This document shows, piece by piece, positions 17,936 through 18,231 of a DNA stretch of 18,231 bases. The DNA lies in NCBI GenBank assembly GCA_004151065.3, contig NWUY0300005817.1, positions 108,647-126,877 on the forward strand, given 5' to 3'. The DNA is from Larix sibirica. Its lineage: Eukaryota; Streptophyta; Pinopsida; Pinales; Pinaceae. Each line of letters opens with the position of its first letter. Position 1 is the first letter of the stretch. A model generated the notes under the pieces. The model worked only from the letters and a program-made list of their open reading frames with translations, was not told where the DNA came from and ran no database searches. The translations under genes and the position numbers were made by a program.

Positions 17936-18231
17936 TGTTTAGAGTTCTAAAATTTCATGTGTGAGTCACTTTTTTCTTGAAAATTTGTAGGTGAGGATCG
18001 AAGTGTTTTCAAAATACAAATCATAAAAGAATCTAAAGAATTATGTTTTGTACCTTCTAAATTTTCTGGATATTATGTTAATATATTGGACATTTTCAAA
18101 GCATTTACTAGGAAATGGATACTGTCAATTTGAAGGAAAATAAAAAAACCCTTGGTGTATGAACTGGAAGGGATACTCAAGGGCCACATAATATCACCTA
18201 ACTATGGATCAAGTTTCCCATAGCCTAGAAT
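17936..18231. other. AT-rich end of window, no recognised feature
   Basis: No coding or RNA feature is supported here. Confidence 0.5.

Overview
The window looks like nuclear DNA from a plant with a large, repeat-rich genome. It is strongly AT-rich, has no long uninterrupted reading frame, and holds decayed retrotransposon pieces of plant type. It also holds a single J-protein (HSP40/DnaJ) exon with textbook GT..AG splice borders. A gymnosperm such as a conifer would fit (sparse genes, long introns full of old retroelements), but this is inference. Nothing bacterial is visible: no operons, no closely packed genes, no Shine-Dalgarno pattern. No tRNA, rRNA or CRISPR array was recognised.

The sequence is a scaffold of four contigs joined by single Ns at 301, 4685 and 15459. 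Contig 1 (1-300) has two strong palindromes and, on the minus strand, a scrap of a Ty3/gypsy integrase. Contig 2 (302-4684) holds two weak traces of decayed coding sequence (about 1529-1873 plus; about 2387-2803 minus) and ends in a promoter-like repeat with a TATA box and a tiny reading frame. Contig 3 (4686-15458) carries two separate LINE remnants on the minus strand (about 6120-6740 and 10240-10880), each with a decayed zf-RVT type zinc-finger region. It also carries a fuller second copy of the promoter-like repeat (9681-9907), the J-protein exon (11012-11196, minus), a CTAAGG/TAGGG-rich stretch (12742-13340) and a degenerate tandem repeat (13314-13491). Contig 4 (15460-18231) starts with a near-identical copy of 13701-14989.

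The most important structural observation is the 1289-bp repeat pair 13701-14989 / 15460-16748. I see two substitutions and no indel between the copies. The second copy starts on the base after an N. Past 14989/16748 the two sequences remain recognisably homologous but fall abruptly to roughly 70 percent identity by eye. This points to an unmerged contig overlap with a chimeric tail, or less likely to a real tandem duplication with a conversion tract.

I cannot show any complete, functional gene here. The J-protein exon is the best-supported host coding sequence. If it belongs to a live gene, its partner exons lie outside the window or beyond what I could recognise, which would make the LINE remnants downstream of it on the minus strand intronic. 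I did not find a convincing new biological system. The most original leads are the duplicated promoter-like module with its conserved micro-ORF and the isolated J-protein exon.
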